A stretch of 12,548 nt of DNA from Gammaproteobacteria bacterium (lineage in GTDB: Bacteria > Pseudomonadota > Gammaproteobacteria > Acidiferrobacterales > SZUA-150). The notes under the pieces were generated by a model. The model did not search any database, had not been told where the DNA came from, and saw only the letters and a list, made by a program, of their open reading frames with translations. A program made the position numbers and the translations under genes. This document shows positions 6,879 to 12,548 of this stretch, one piece after another; the first letter of the stretch is position 1; each line of letters starts with the position of its first letter. The DNA is taken from positions 1 to 12,548 of the forward strand of contig JAOUNW010000055.1 in assembly GCA_029880755.1 (NCBI GenBank). Reading direction: 5' to 3'.

Positions 6879-7661
6879 ATGAGGATTCGCAGCTTTAATA
6901 TTGTCAACGGTCTGAAGTGGTTCAACTGCGGCTGGCGCTTTTTTAAAAATCAGCCGAAATTATGGTTAACCATTTCTTCGGTGTTTGTCGTGTTCTCATA
7001 TCTTATCCTCCTGATACCCGTTGCAGGCATGTTGATATTCGCCTTTTTCATGCCCGTGGTTGTCTGCAGCACCATAACAATCGTCCAACAAAAACCTGTG
7101 CCGGCCCAAAGCAGTAGTGACAAAAAGAATATGGGGCAAGCGTTGCAACAATTCCTGGTTTTGGCAGGAAAGGGCATGTTCAGTGTTCTGGGGCATATGG
7201 ATAACCTGGCAGCAGTCATGACCTTTGGCTCCATTGGCTTCCTGACAGCAATCCTGGTTAATATTGTGGAGAAATTAATCGCCGGACCCGGTCTGTTGGA
7301 TAATGTTAGTGTCCTGGATTTGGGTTTTGTGTCGATGATGCAGTTTCTTTTTGTTCGAACTCTCTCGATTCTAATCTATATAGTTGTCGCAGCCTTTCTC
7401 AGCTATGCCATCGCCCTGGTCATGGTAGGAAAGCGGCCAATCGTGCCGGCAGTAAAATACAGCAGCCGGGCCTTGCTGAAAAACCACCAGGCCCTGATCG
7501 CCTTCTTCGCCGTTATGGCACTACCGCTGGTCGTTGCACTCATTGCTTCGGCATTTATTTCTCCTCTCATTAGCGGTCTGGTGATTATTGTGCTGGGCAC
7601 ACTCGCTTTCCCTGTCGCCATATGCAGTGTTTATTGCAGCGCAAAATTAATGTTTCAATAA
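6879..7661 (+). CDS. Multi-pass inner membrane protein (BPSS1780-like), function unknown
   Basis: A 260-residue hydrophobic protein with a short basic N-terminus and five or six predicted membrane segments: two between about residues 28 and 70, one near 110-135, one or two near 145-185, and two near 205-258. A hydrophilic loop around residues 72-95 carries KPVPAQSSSDKK. The opening, with GLKWFNCGWRFFKNQPKLW, resembles the BPSS1780-type membrane family (Arg/Trp-rich start before the first segment), but I hold this match loosely. No catalytic motif is visible. It begins 26 bases after thrB and is followed by a strong terminator, so it is the last gene of the LOG–DUF2782–thrB unit. A link to threonine metabolism cannot be inferred from position alone. 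Confidence 0.85.
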   Translation: MRIRSFNIVNGLKWFNCGWRFFKNQPKLWLTISSVFVVFSYLILLIPVAGMLIFAFFMPVVVCSTITIVQQKPVPAQSSSDKKNMGQALQQFLVLAGKGMFSVLGHMDNLAAVMTFGSIGFLTAILVNIVEKLIAGPGLLDNVSVLDLGFVSMMQFLFVRTLSILIYIVVAAFLSYAIALVMVGKRPIVPAVKYSSRALLKNHQALIAFFAVMALPLVVALIASAFISPLISGLVIIVLGTLAFPVAICSVYCSAKLMFQ

Positions 7662-7732
7662 TTCTCCAGTTGTCATAGAATGCTGCCAGCGCAACCGGAT
7701 TCAAAATAACAACAACACTATAGCAACAAAAT

Positions 7733-7759
7733 TGGCCACCTTGTGTGGCCATTTTTTTT
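7733..7759 (+). terminator. Rho-independent terminator closing the thrB unit
   Basis: A perfect 7-bp stem (7733-7739 with 7745-7751, TGGCCAC/GTGGCCA), a five-base loop and eight T (7752-7759). It stands 72 bases after the membrane protein gene and separates the unit from the deacetylase gene. Confidence 0.95.
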
Positions 7760-7783
7760 GTCCGTGTGCCGCTCGTCCCGGAT

Positions 7784-7789
7784 TATGAT
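7784..7789 (+). promoter_or_regulatory. Possible -10 element for the deacetylase gene
   Basis: TATGAT matches the sigma-70 -10 consensus in five of six bases and lies between the terminator and the deacetylase start. A TTGTCC at 7758-7763 is the nearest -35-like hexamer but is 20 bases away, so the promoter is weak or uses another element. Confidence 0.35.
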
Positions 7790-7813
7790 AGGCTGCCACT
7801 TCGTTGATTCAGG

Positions 7814-8779
7814 TTGAACAAATATTCTGTGTCAGTCTGCGTTTACTATGGTGAAGCGTTGGCCCGTTACGGGTTTGGTCAGGGCCATCCCTTTGGCCCG
7901 GATCGCCTTGAGGCATTTTGGCGCCAGCTTGTCCAACAAGAACTCAATCATTCGGTCATCACTTGCACGCCTGTCATGTGCTCGGATGATGATCTGCTGC
8001 TCTTCCACACACCTGACTACATCGCTCAGGTAAAACAGCAATCGGAATCCGGCGAGGGTTATCTGGATAGTGGTGATACACCGGCCTTCAAGGGTGTGTA
8101 TGAAGCAGCCTCGTTTGTCGTTGGTTCAGTACTGGATGCGCTGGAAAAAATTCTGCATGGCGGTTGTACGCGCGCATTTGTTCCCATTGCCGGATTGCAC
8201 CATGCCTACCGTCATCGCGCTAAAGGATTTTGTGTTTTTAATGATATCGGCGTTGGCATTGAGTGGTTGCGGCGGCGCCATAACATCCATCGCATTGCGT
8301 ACGTCGACATTGATGCCCATCATGGTGATGGAGTGTTTTATTCATTCGAGTCGGATCCGGACCTGATTTTTGCTGACTTTCACGAAGATGGGCACTATCT
8401 GTATCCCGGCACCGGTGCAGTAACGGAAACCGGCAAAGGTGCTGCTGTTGGGACAAAACTCAATATCCCTATGCCGCCACGCGCTGATGATCGTCTGTTT
8501 TTTGAGATCTGGCCACAGATAGAGATTTTTATACGCAACGCTGAACCGGAAATCATTCTGCTACAGGCCGGCGCCGACAGCATTGCCGGTGACCCCATTA
8601 CTCACATGGCGTACAGCCCCGATGTACACGCCCACGCAACCCGACAACTTTGCCTGCTGGCAAATGAATTCTGCCAGGGCAGACTACTGGCCACCGGTGG
8701 TGGCGGTTATCACCGGGGAAACCTGGCGCGCGCCTGGACCGCTGTTGTGAAAAGCCTGATTGAAGCCGAAGCGCCATAG
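7814..8779 (+). CDS. Histone-deacetylase superfamily protein, AcuC-like
   Basis: A zinc hydrolase of the arginase/deacetylase fold. Bacterial members remove acetyl groups from acetyl-lysine in proteins (AcuC type) or from acetylpolyamines. From TTG 7814 the protein is 321 residues with the expected sites: HP and RL near the N-terminus (GHPFGPDRL), His129-His130 (GLHHA), GFCVFND, DIDAHHGDG with metal ligands Asp167 and His169, Asp255 in QAGAD, and Tyr299 in GGGGY. All catalytic residues are kept. No ATG is available before the conserved domain: an in-frame stop at 7805-7807 limits the ORF, so the start is TTG 7814 or GTG 7829. It has its own upstream terminator and possible -10, and may be transcribed with the TRAP gene 88 bases downstream. 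No acetoin genes are nearby, so the substrate is unknown. Confidence 0.92.
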   Translation: MNKYSVSVCVYYGEALARYGFGQGHPFGPDRLEAFWRQLVQQELNHSVITCTPVMCSDDDLLLFHTPDYIAQVKQQSESGEGYLDSGDTPAFKGVYEAASFVVGSVLDALEKILHGGCTRAFVPIAGLHHAYRHRAKGFCVFNDIGVGIEWLRRRHNIHRIAYVDIDAHHGDGVFYSFESDPDLIFADFHEDGHYLYPGTGAVTETGKGAAVGTKLNIPMPPRADDRLFFEIWPQIEIFIRNAEPEIILLQAGADSIAGDPITHMAYSPDVHAHATRQLCLLANEFCQGRLLATGGGGYHRGNLARAWTAVVKSLIEAEAP

Positions 8780-8788
8780 AATCAACAA

Positions 8789-8803
8789 TGTAATTCGATT
8801 ACA
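8789..8803. promoter_or_regulatory. 15-bp palindrome, possible operator of the TRAP receptor gene
   Basis: TGTAAT-TCG-ATTACA is a perfect 6-bp inverted repeat with a three-base centre, 64 bases before the TRAP receptor start codon and 9 bases after the deacetylase stop. The shape fits a dimeric repressor such as a GntR-type protein. It is too short to act as a terminator. The assignment is inference. Confidence 0.4.
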
Positions 8804-8867
8804 CTGATGCGCCACAGAACAACACGCTAAATCCACGTCGCCCAGGAAATACAACCGAGGAGACCTC

Positions 8868-9959
8868 ATGCAACGACGTCGCTTTATTAAAAAACTTGCC
8901 GGACTCGGTGCCGGTGCCGCAGTTACCTCCGGCGCATTATCCAGCGCACCCGCCGTTGCCGCCGAACGTTTTAACTGGAAACTGGTCACCACCTGGCCAC
9001 CCAACTTTCCCATTTTTCAGGAAGGCGTACAGCGTTTTGCCAAAGACGTCAAAACCATTAGCGGCGGCCGCCTCAATATTCAGGTATTCGCCGGGGGTGA
9101 ACTGGTACCACCCATGCAGACCTTTGAGGCAGTCTCCCGGGGTAATGTGGTGCAAATGGGTCACGGCGCCGCCTATTACTGGACAGGAAAGATTCCGGCA
9201 GCAGCCTTTTTTACTGCAGTACCTTTTGGCATGAATGCCCAGGGCATGAACGCCTGGTATTACGGTGGTGACGGCTTAAAGCTATGGCGCGAGCTTTATG
9301 CAGAGCACGATCTTGTACCGTTTCCCATGGGCAATACAGGTGTGCAAATGGGCGGCTGGTTCCGAAAAAAAATTAACACCATTGCAGACCTCAAAGGCCT
9401 GAAAATGCGTATCCCCGGATTAGGTGGCAAAGTTATGGCCAAGGCCGGCGTCAATCCCGTGCAATTGCCCGGCGGCGAAATCTACACCGCACTGGAGCGC
9501 GGCACTATCGACGCCACCGAATGGGTCGGTCCTTATCATGATTTGCGTTTGGGCCTGTACCGCGCCGCCAAATATTATTACTCACCGGGCTGGCATGAGC
9601 CGGGGCCGACACTGGAGCTCACGATAAACAAGAAAGCCTGGGAATCATTACCAAAGGATTTGCAGGTGACGATTGAAAACGCCGCCATGGCCAGCAACAT
9701 CTGGATGTTGTCTCAGTTTGAAGCAAAAAATCTGCAGGCCCTGAGAGAACTGAAAACGAAATACAAAGTGCAGTTTCTGGAATTTCCAGCAGATGTACTT
9801 CGGCATTTTCATAAAATGACCAAAGAAGTGCTCAAGGAGGAAGCGGCCAAGGATGCCACGTTTAAAAAGATTTACAGTGCCTATGAAAGTTTTCGCAAGA
9901 ATAACGATGCCTGGAATGAGATTTCTGAAGCAACTTACGCCAAGGCGAGGAAACTGTAG
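8868..9959 (+). CDS. TRAP transporter substrate-binding protein, DctP family, TakP type
   Basis: A periplasmic receptor that delivers organic acids to a TRAP membrane transporter. The N-terminus is a twin-arginine signal (QRRRFIKK at 2-9, hydrophobic stretch, cleavage after AVAA near residue 32), so it is probably folded before export, as for other TakP-type receptors. The mature part has LKGLKMRIPGLGG with the conserved carboxylate-binding Arg181, then GGEIYTALERGTIDATEW and GPYHDLRLGLY, typical of the TakP/2-oxo acid branch. The length of 363 residues is normal. GAGGAGA four bases before the ATG is a very good ribosome site. No DctQ or DctM membrane subunit lies next to it here: a deacetylase precedes it and an opposite-strand MarC gene follows. 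It must work with a transporter encoded elsewhere or serve as a sensor's binding protein. The substrate is probably a 2-oxo acid or related carboxylate. Confidence 0.93.
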   Translation: MQRRRFIKKLAGLGAGAAVTSGALSSAPAVAAERFNWKLVTTWPPNFPIFQEGVQRFAKDVKTISGGRLNIQVFAGGELVPPMQTFEAVSRGNVVQMGHGAAYYWTGKIPAAAFFTAVPFGMNAQGMNAWYYGGDGLKLWRELYAEHDLVPFPMGNTGVQMGGWFRKKINTIADLKGLKMRIPGLGGKVMAKAGVNPVQLPGGEIYTALERGTIDATEWVGPYHDLRLGLYRAAKYYYSPGWHEPGPTLELTINKKAWESLPKDLQVTIENAAMASNIWMLSQFEAKNLQALRELKTKYKVQFLEFPADVLRHFHKMTKEVLKEEAAKDATFKKIYSAYESFRKNNDAWNEISEATYAKARKL

Positions 9960-9982
9960 GGCAGCGCAACATACTGGCTAAT

Positions 9983-10016
9983 AGCAGGTGGCGCTACAGC
10001 AACAAGCGCCACCGCT
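9983..10016. terminator. Long hairpin between convergent TRAP receptor and marC genes
   Basis: A perfect 9-bp stem (9987-9995 with 10005-10013, GGTGGCGCT/AGCGCCACC) extends by a further 3 bp (AGC/GCT) across a bulged A, with a nine-base loop. It overlaps the last codons and stop of the marC-family gene. Neither side has a T tract, so it is not a classical terminator; it may block 3' exonucleases or help stop both transcripts. Confidence 0.55.
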
Positions 10017-10605
10017 CTATGCCTTTCAGAATCATATCGACGGCGAAAGAACCCGTGAACAAAGCCGTCACCCGGCCGGCAATTTCCACATACCGTTCCA
10101 CATAACGCTCATGACGCGTCTGCACCCAATCATGGAGTTTCTTCAACAGGATAATAGAGGCAATAGCGCAGACAAGTCCCAGACCGATAGAAAACGAGGC
10201 CTTCACGGGATTCAGCTGACTTCCGGCCAACACGCTGGCGCTAATGGTGCCGGGGCCAACAATGAAAGGCATGGCAATGGCGCCCGCAATCTCCTTCGAT
10301 TGAGGATTAATGCTTTCTACCGGCGGACCCACACCCAGGATCAGACGCACACCAATGACCAGAAAAGTGATACCGCCAAAAATCATGAATGCCAGAAACC
10401 GGATTTGCATGACATCATCAAAAATGAGCTCGCCCGCCCAGGCGAACAGCAGAAAGACAGCGTAACTGATTAGACCAGCGCGGATTAACAACACAGAAAA
10501 GGTCTTGAAATCCACCACTCTGATCAGCTGAATAAGATAGATGCTCATAATAAACGGGTTGAGCAAGACAAATATGAGCAAAGATGATTTAAGAAAAGAA
10601 TCCAT
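9994..10605 (-). CDS. MarC family integral membrane protein
   Basis: An inner membrane protein of the MarC/SNARE-like family. Despite the name, it has no proven role in multiple antibiotic resistance and its transport function is unknown. The 203 residues form about six membrane segments: near 4-28, 36-62, 68-90, 107-127, 134-156 and 178-195. LNPF in the first and MPFIVGPGTISA in the fourth are the family's signature positions. The start ATG at 10605 follows an AGGG-containing leader with the palindrome GGGTTAACCC touching the start codon. It lies 58 bases downstream of the GNAT gene on the same strand and may share its transcript. It converges on the TRAP receptor gene with only 34 bases between stops. 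Confidence 0.92.
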   Translation of the reverse strand: MDSFLKSSLLIFVLLNPFIMSIYLIQLIRVVDFKTFSVLLIRAGLISYAVFLLFAWAGELIFDDVMQIRFLAFMIFGGITFLVIGVRLILGVGPPVESINPQSKEIAGAIAMPFIVGPGTISASVLAGSQLNPVKASFSIGLGLVCAIASIILLKKLHDWVQTRHERYVERYVEIAGRVTALFTGSFAVDMILKGIERWRLLL

Positions 10606-10663
10606 GGGTTAACCCTAACCTAAAAAAGATGATTTCCAAAATTACGCAAGCCGCCCATGCCGC

Positions 10664-11257
10664 TTAAGCCGCCCGGCGAGTAAGCAAGACAATCCGGCCT
10701 GTGTAGGGGTGGCAGGAATGTGGCACCACATCTCTGGCTTCAATGACCTGAAAACCGAGACGTTGGTACAATTTCAGCGCACCCTGATTTTCTTCAAATA
10801 CTTCTATACTGATTTCTACGCAACCGGCTAATCTGGCCAAATCATCCACCTGCGCCAACAATGTTGTACCGACTCCCTGGCCCCTGAACGTGGAAAAGGT
10901 AGCAATCATATTGATGTAATAGCTTTCCGGCACACACTGCTCCAGCTCTACCAGGGGCCGGATAAATGCCGGCAACTCATCAAGATCTTCAGCCTCTTCC
11001 TCCGACGACAGTTTATAGGAAAGCAACATGCCGGCCACATCGCCATCAATTTCCGCAATGAGGACATTACGGTAGGAGAAATTTCCAGAACCAGCCGCCA
11101 GGCGGCGGGCACCTACATCAGTAATGTTTTCACCGGGCGATTTGTCCTGCTCCCAGAAGTACCCTGGAATCCCCTCGCCCGCCATAAGCGCCAGCTCGGC
11201 GATCGCACGGCAATCACTTTTTGTCGCTTTTCGTATTTGCGCGGTCCCGCTTGTCAT
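10664..11257 (-). CDS. GNAT family N-acetyltransferase
   Basis: A 197-residue acetyl-CoA-dependent acetyltransferase. Strand and helix order fit GNAT: IRKATKSDCRAIAELA at the N-terminus, YRNVLIAEIDGDVAGMLL for strands 2-3, then YYINMIATFSTFRGQGVGTTLL with the acetyl-CoA pyrophosphate loop RGQGVG (125-130). ENQGALKLYQRLGFQV near the C-terminus is the motif B region. The C-terminal tail VVPHSCHPYTGRIVLL is characteristic of a bacterial subfamily with unknown acceptor. The ribosome site before ATG 11257 is weak (GGTAAAG). It is upstream of, and perhaps cotranscribed with, the marC-family gene. The substrate cannot be told from sequence. Confidence 0.9.
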   Translation of the reverse strand: MTSGTAQIRKATKSDCRAIAELALMAGEGIPGYFWEQDKSPGENITDVGARRLAAGSGNFSYRNVLIAEIDGDVAGMLLSYKLSSEEEAEDLDELPAFIRPLVELEQCVPESYYINMIATFSTFRGQGVGTTLLAQVDDLARLAGCVEISIEVFEENQGALKLYQRLGFQVIEARDVVPHSCHPYTGRIVLLTRRAA

Positions 11258-11397
11258 TTTTCTTTACCGCATTGACACAGCATTGACTTTCAGCATGATT
11301 TTATCCGTTGGTCGATCAGGCGTCGCCAGGGACAAATCATATAACGAGACGACAAAAAACAAAAAGCCAATCCATTTTCACCAGAGCACTGCCGTGA
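11258..11397. other. Non-coding stretch upstream of the GNAT gene
   Basis: Together with 11398-11899 this forms a 640-base stretch holding only one doubtful ORF. I see the repeated octamer GCATTGAC (about 11269 and 11280) containing a TTGACA, but no -10 at proper spacing. There is a short GGCGTCGCC palindrome near 11320 and an A-rich run at about 11353-11366. No RNA gene or mobile-element end is recognisable. Confidence 0.4.
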
Positions 11398-11805
11398 CAT
11401 TTCTCGCTGAGTAGGGACAGATACCCAAAAAAGCTTTCCACTTATGCCGTGGTTGTAGATCCTGAGGTTACTCAGCTTAATCAAAGCATACTCGCCTACA
11501 AAAACGATTCCACAACGGCAAAGCTAGGTCGGCAGAGAATTATTCTGGATAAAGCCCGGCATGTGGGTAATGTTGGCTGGCGTCAAAATGAGCAAACTTT
11601 CGACGCGGTTTCGAACGTCAATACCTCTATCCCGTATACAACGCTGACTTATGCTTTCCTGGACAATGTACACGGAATCACTACCGCATTCGATGCCGAT
11701 GTCAGTGACAAAACATTGGGTATTAAACATGCCAGCTTCAGTGGGGATGTTCCGTCCTTCTCCGATACCAGCAAACTTTGGGTTTGGGTTGAATTAAAAC
11801 TCTAA
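11398..11805 (+). pseudogene. ORF without a credible start, probable 3' remnant of an unknown gene
   Basis: The frame is open from just after a stop (11395-11397) to TAA at 11803-11805, about 135 codons. It contains no ATG. The only possible starts are CTG 11407 and GTG 11449, and neither has a ribosome site. Protein-like sequence begins before GTG 11449 (KLSTYAVVVDPEVTQLNQ), which suggests the coding part once extended further upstream. The product is polar, rich in Thr, Ser, Asp and Val, with no signal or membrane segment, and ends with KLWVWVELKL. The composition suggests a beta-rich domain such as the end of a surface, fibre or binding protein, but I recognise no family. It could be a genuine small gene with an unusual start, or the scar of a deleted accessory gene. 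Confidence 0.45.
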
Positions 11806-11899
11806 GAATTGCCAGCTCGAACAACAACCCGGGCCGATAAGATATAACCATCAACCCCAGGTGAATACTCTTTTATGGCCAGGATGTTGATAAACAGGG

Positions 11900-12181
11900 T
11901 CAAAGATATTTCACTGCCGTGCCATAAGCGAAAATTTCTATTGCCGGCTTCTTTCCCAGAAATCCATCCGCCGTGGTGTTGCGGTATTCAAACTGGCAAT
12001 AAATAACAGCATCACCACCCAGTTCCCGGCAGATATGACGTAGTTGACGCTTTACACCCTCAAAGGCCTTACCGGGGTCTACTGAACCCAATATACCTTC
12101 TTTATGACTATCCAGGGCGAAAATCGCATCAATAATCTCGTAGTCTAACTGAATACTACCTGTCGAGAGCGGAATACTCAT
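11900..12181 (-). CDS. YbjQ/UPF0145 family protein
   Basis: A 93-residue cytoplasmic protein of the YbjQ (UPF0145, heavy-metal-binding domain) family, whose role is unsettled. The diagnostic end is present: LGGDAVIYCQFEYR followed by EIFAYGTAVKY, matching the family's GA.AV … A.GTAV pattern. The N-terminal half (IDAIFALDSHKEG) takes the usual place of the first strand and loop. ATG 12181 is preferred because GGGGTG lies six bases upstream. A GTG at 12190 would add three residues and overlap the stop of the preceding carbonic anhydrase remnant by four bases. YbjQ proteins form pentamers in solved structures; nothing here identifies a ligand. No terminator is visible after its stop. Confidence 0.8.
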   Translation of the reverse strand: MSIPLSTGSIQLDYEIIDAIFALDSHKEGILGSVDPGKAFEGVKRQLRHICRELGGDAVIYCQFEYRNTTADGFLGKKPAIEIFAYGTAVKYL

Positions 12182-12186
12182 AACAT

Positions 12187-12396
12187 TCACCCCAATTGTC
12201 GCCTAACCAGAAATACCGAGTTACTAATATTTTTTAATGGTGCCTGCCGTTCAGCAAAACTGGCCTGCTGCATTTGCTTGGCCATGGTATCGAAACTACA
12301 AACACCGGACACAAAACGCCTGTTGCCTTCTTTTACTCTTTCCAAAGCTTCAGTTGCTGAGATCATTAAACTCTCACTTCGCGTTGTTTTTGACAT
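12187..12396 (-). pseudogene. Beta-carbonic anhydrase, N-terminal remnant
   Basis: The sequence MISATEALERVKEGNRRFVSG, starting at ATG 12366 with a GAGAG ribosome site just upstream, is the standard N-terminus of a bacterial beta-carbonic anhydrase. It continues to ERQAPL, where the family normally goes on into the zinc-binding CSDSR segment. Here the frame instead reads KNISNSVFLVRRQLG and stops at 12189-12187. About 60-70 of the usual 200 or so residues are left, and all zinc ligands (Cys, Asp, His, Cys) are missing, so it cannot be active. The VFLVR piece vaguely recalls the family's LFVIRVAGN strand, which would suggest an internal deletion plus loss of the 3' part. ATG 12396 is an alternative start giving ten more residues. 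The YbjQ-family gene follows directly, so the deletion joins the two. Confidence 0.75.
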
Positions 12397-12405
12397 CAAA
12401 TTTCA

Positions 12406-12548
12406 TCAGGCGCCACTATAACCAAGACGCTCGGAAATTTTACGAGACGTCTCCTGCAACAACACTACCCATTCTTCTTTACGTCGCTCGATAGGTGCGG
12501 AAATTGAAAGCCCCGCCACCACGACACCGTTTGCATCACGAATCAAGG
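12406..12548 (-). CDS. IclR-family transcriptional regulator, C-terminal 47 residues (runs off the right edge)
   Basis: The visible end contains LIRDANGVVVAGLSISAP, then RRKEEWVVLLQETSRKISERLGY and a double stop (TGATGA). This is the typical close of the IclR effector-binding domain: strand DxxGxVVAxLSVSGP, then a long helix ending in IS..LG. The DNA-binding part lies outside the window, so the regulated pathway cannot be read. It is upstream of, and in line with, the carbonic anhydrase remnant ten bases further on, so it might once have shared a transcript with it. Confidence 0.8.
   Translation of the reverse strand, partial: LIRDANGVVVAGLSISAPIERRKEEWVVLLQETSRKISERLGYSGA

Noticed and set aside
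7662..7732. Possible small RNA before the terminator at 7733-7759
   Set aside because: A TATAG-like element exists but has no -35 and no conserved structure besides the terminator; it is more simply the 3' UTR of the thrB unit.
9988..10473. 161-codon ORF on the plus strand opposite the marC-family gene
   Set aside because: It is fully antisense to a clear membrane protein gene, its translation is rich in His, Gln and Asn with no domain, and it lacks a ribosome site. It is a shadow frame.
11290..11484. 64-codon minus-strand ORF upstream of the GNAT gene
   Set aside because: No ribosome site, Cys/Arg-rich random-like translation, and it overlaps the better plus-strand frame at 11398-11805.

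Overview
The window reads as chromosomal DNA of a gammaproteobacterium. The best evidence is gene order: cytochrome c4 – engB – (intergenic RNA candidate) – polA – … – DUF2782 – thrB recalls the order around polA in Pseudomonas and relatives. The aminoglycoside-phosphotransferase-fold homoserine kinase (ThrB type II) preceded by a DUF2782 gene fits the same group. I cannot name a genus. No tRNA, rRNA, CRISPR array, insertion sequence or intact prophage gene was seen.

Layout. 1-145 (-): 5' part of an unrecognised gene with a near-perfect sigma-54 promoter 38 bp upstream. 314-975 (-): di-haem cytochrome c4 with a strong terminator. 1189-1800 (+): engB. 1799-1917 (-): probable small RNA with its own promoter and terminator, in the same place and orientation as Spot 42 of enterobacteria and ErsA of Pseudomonas. 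2030-4732 (-): polA, full length. 4789-7661 (+): a tight four-gene unit (LOG-family phosphoribohydrolase, DUF2782 protein, homoserine kinase, multi-pass membrane protein) closed by a terminator at 7733-7759. 7814-8779 (+): AcuC-like deacetylase with a non-ATG start. 8868-9959 (+): Tat-exported TRAP substrate-binding protein of the TakP type without adjacent transporter subunits, preceded by a 15-bp palindrome. 9994-11257 (-): GNAT acetyltransferase then MarC-family membrane protein. 11258-12548: a loosely packed stretch that looks partly decayed, with an ORF lacking a start (+), a YbjQ-family gene (-), a beta-carbonic anhydrase remnant (-) and the C-terminal end of an IclR-type regulator (-).

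How it fits together. Most of the left three quarters is core: DNA replication and repair (PolA), ribosome assembly (EngB), respiratory electron transfer (cytochrome c4) and threonine synthesis (ThrB). The most interesting signals are non-coding: the polA–engB RNA, which carries a pyrimidine-rich anti-Shine-Dalgarno tract, and the sigma-54 promoter at the left edge. The right end is accessory and shows gene loss.
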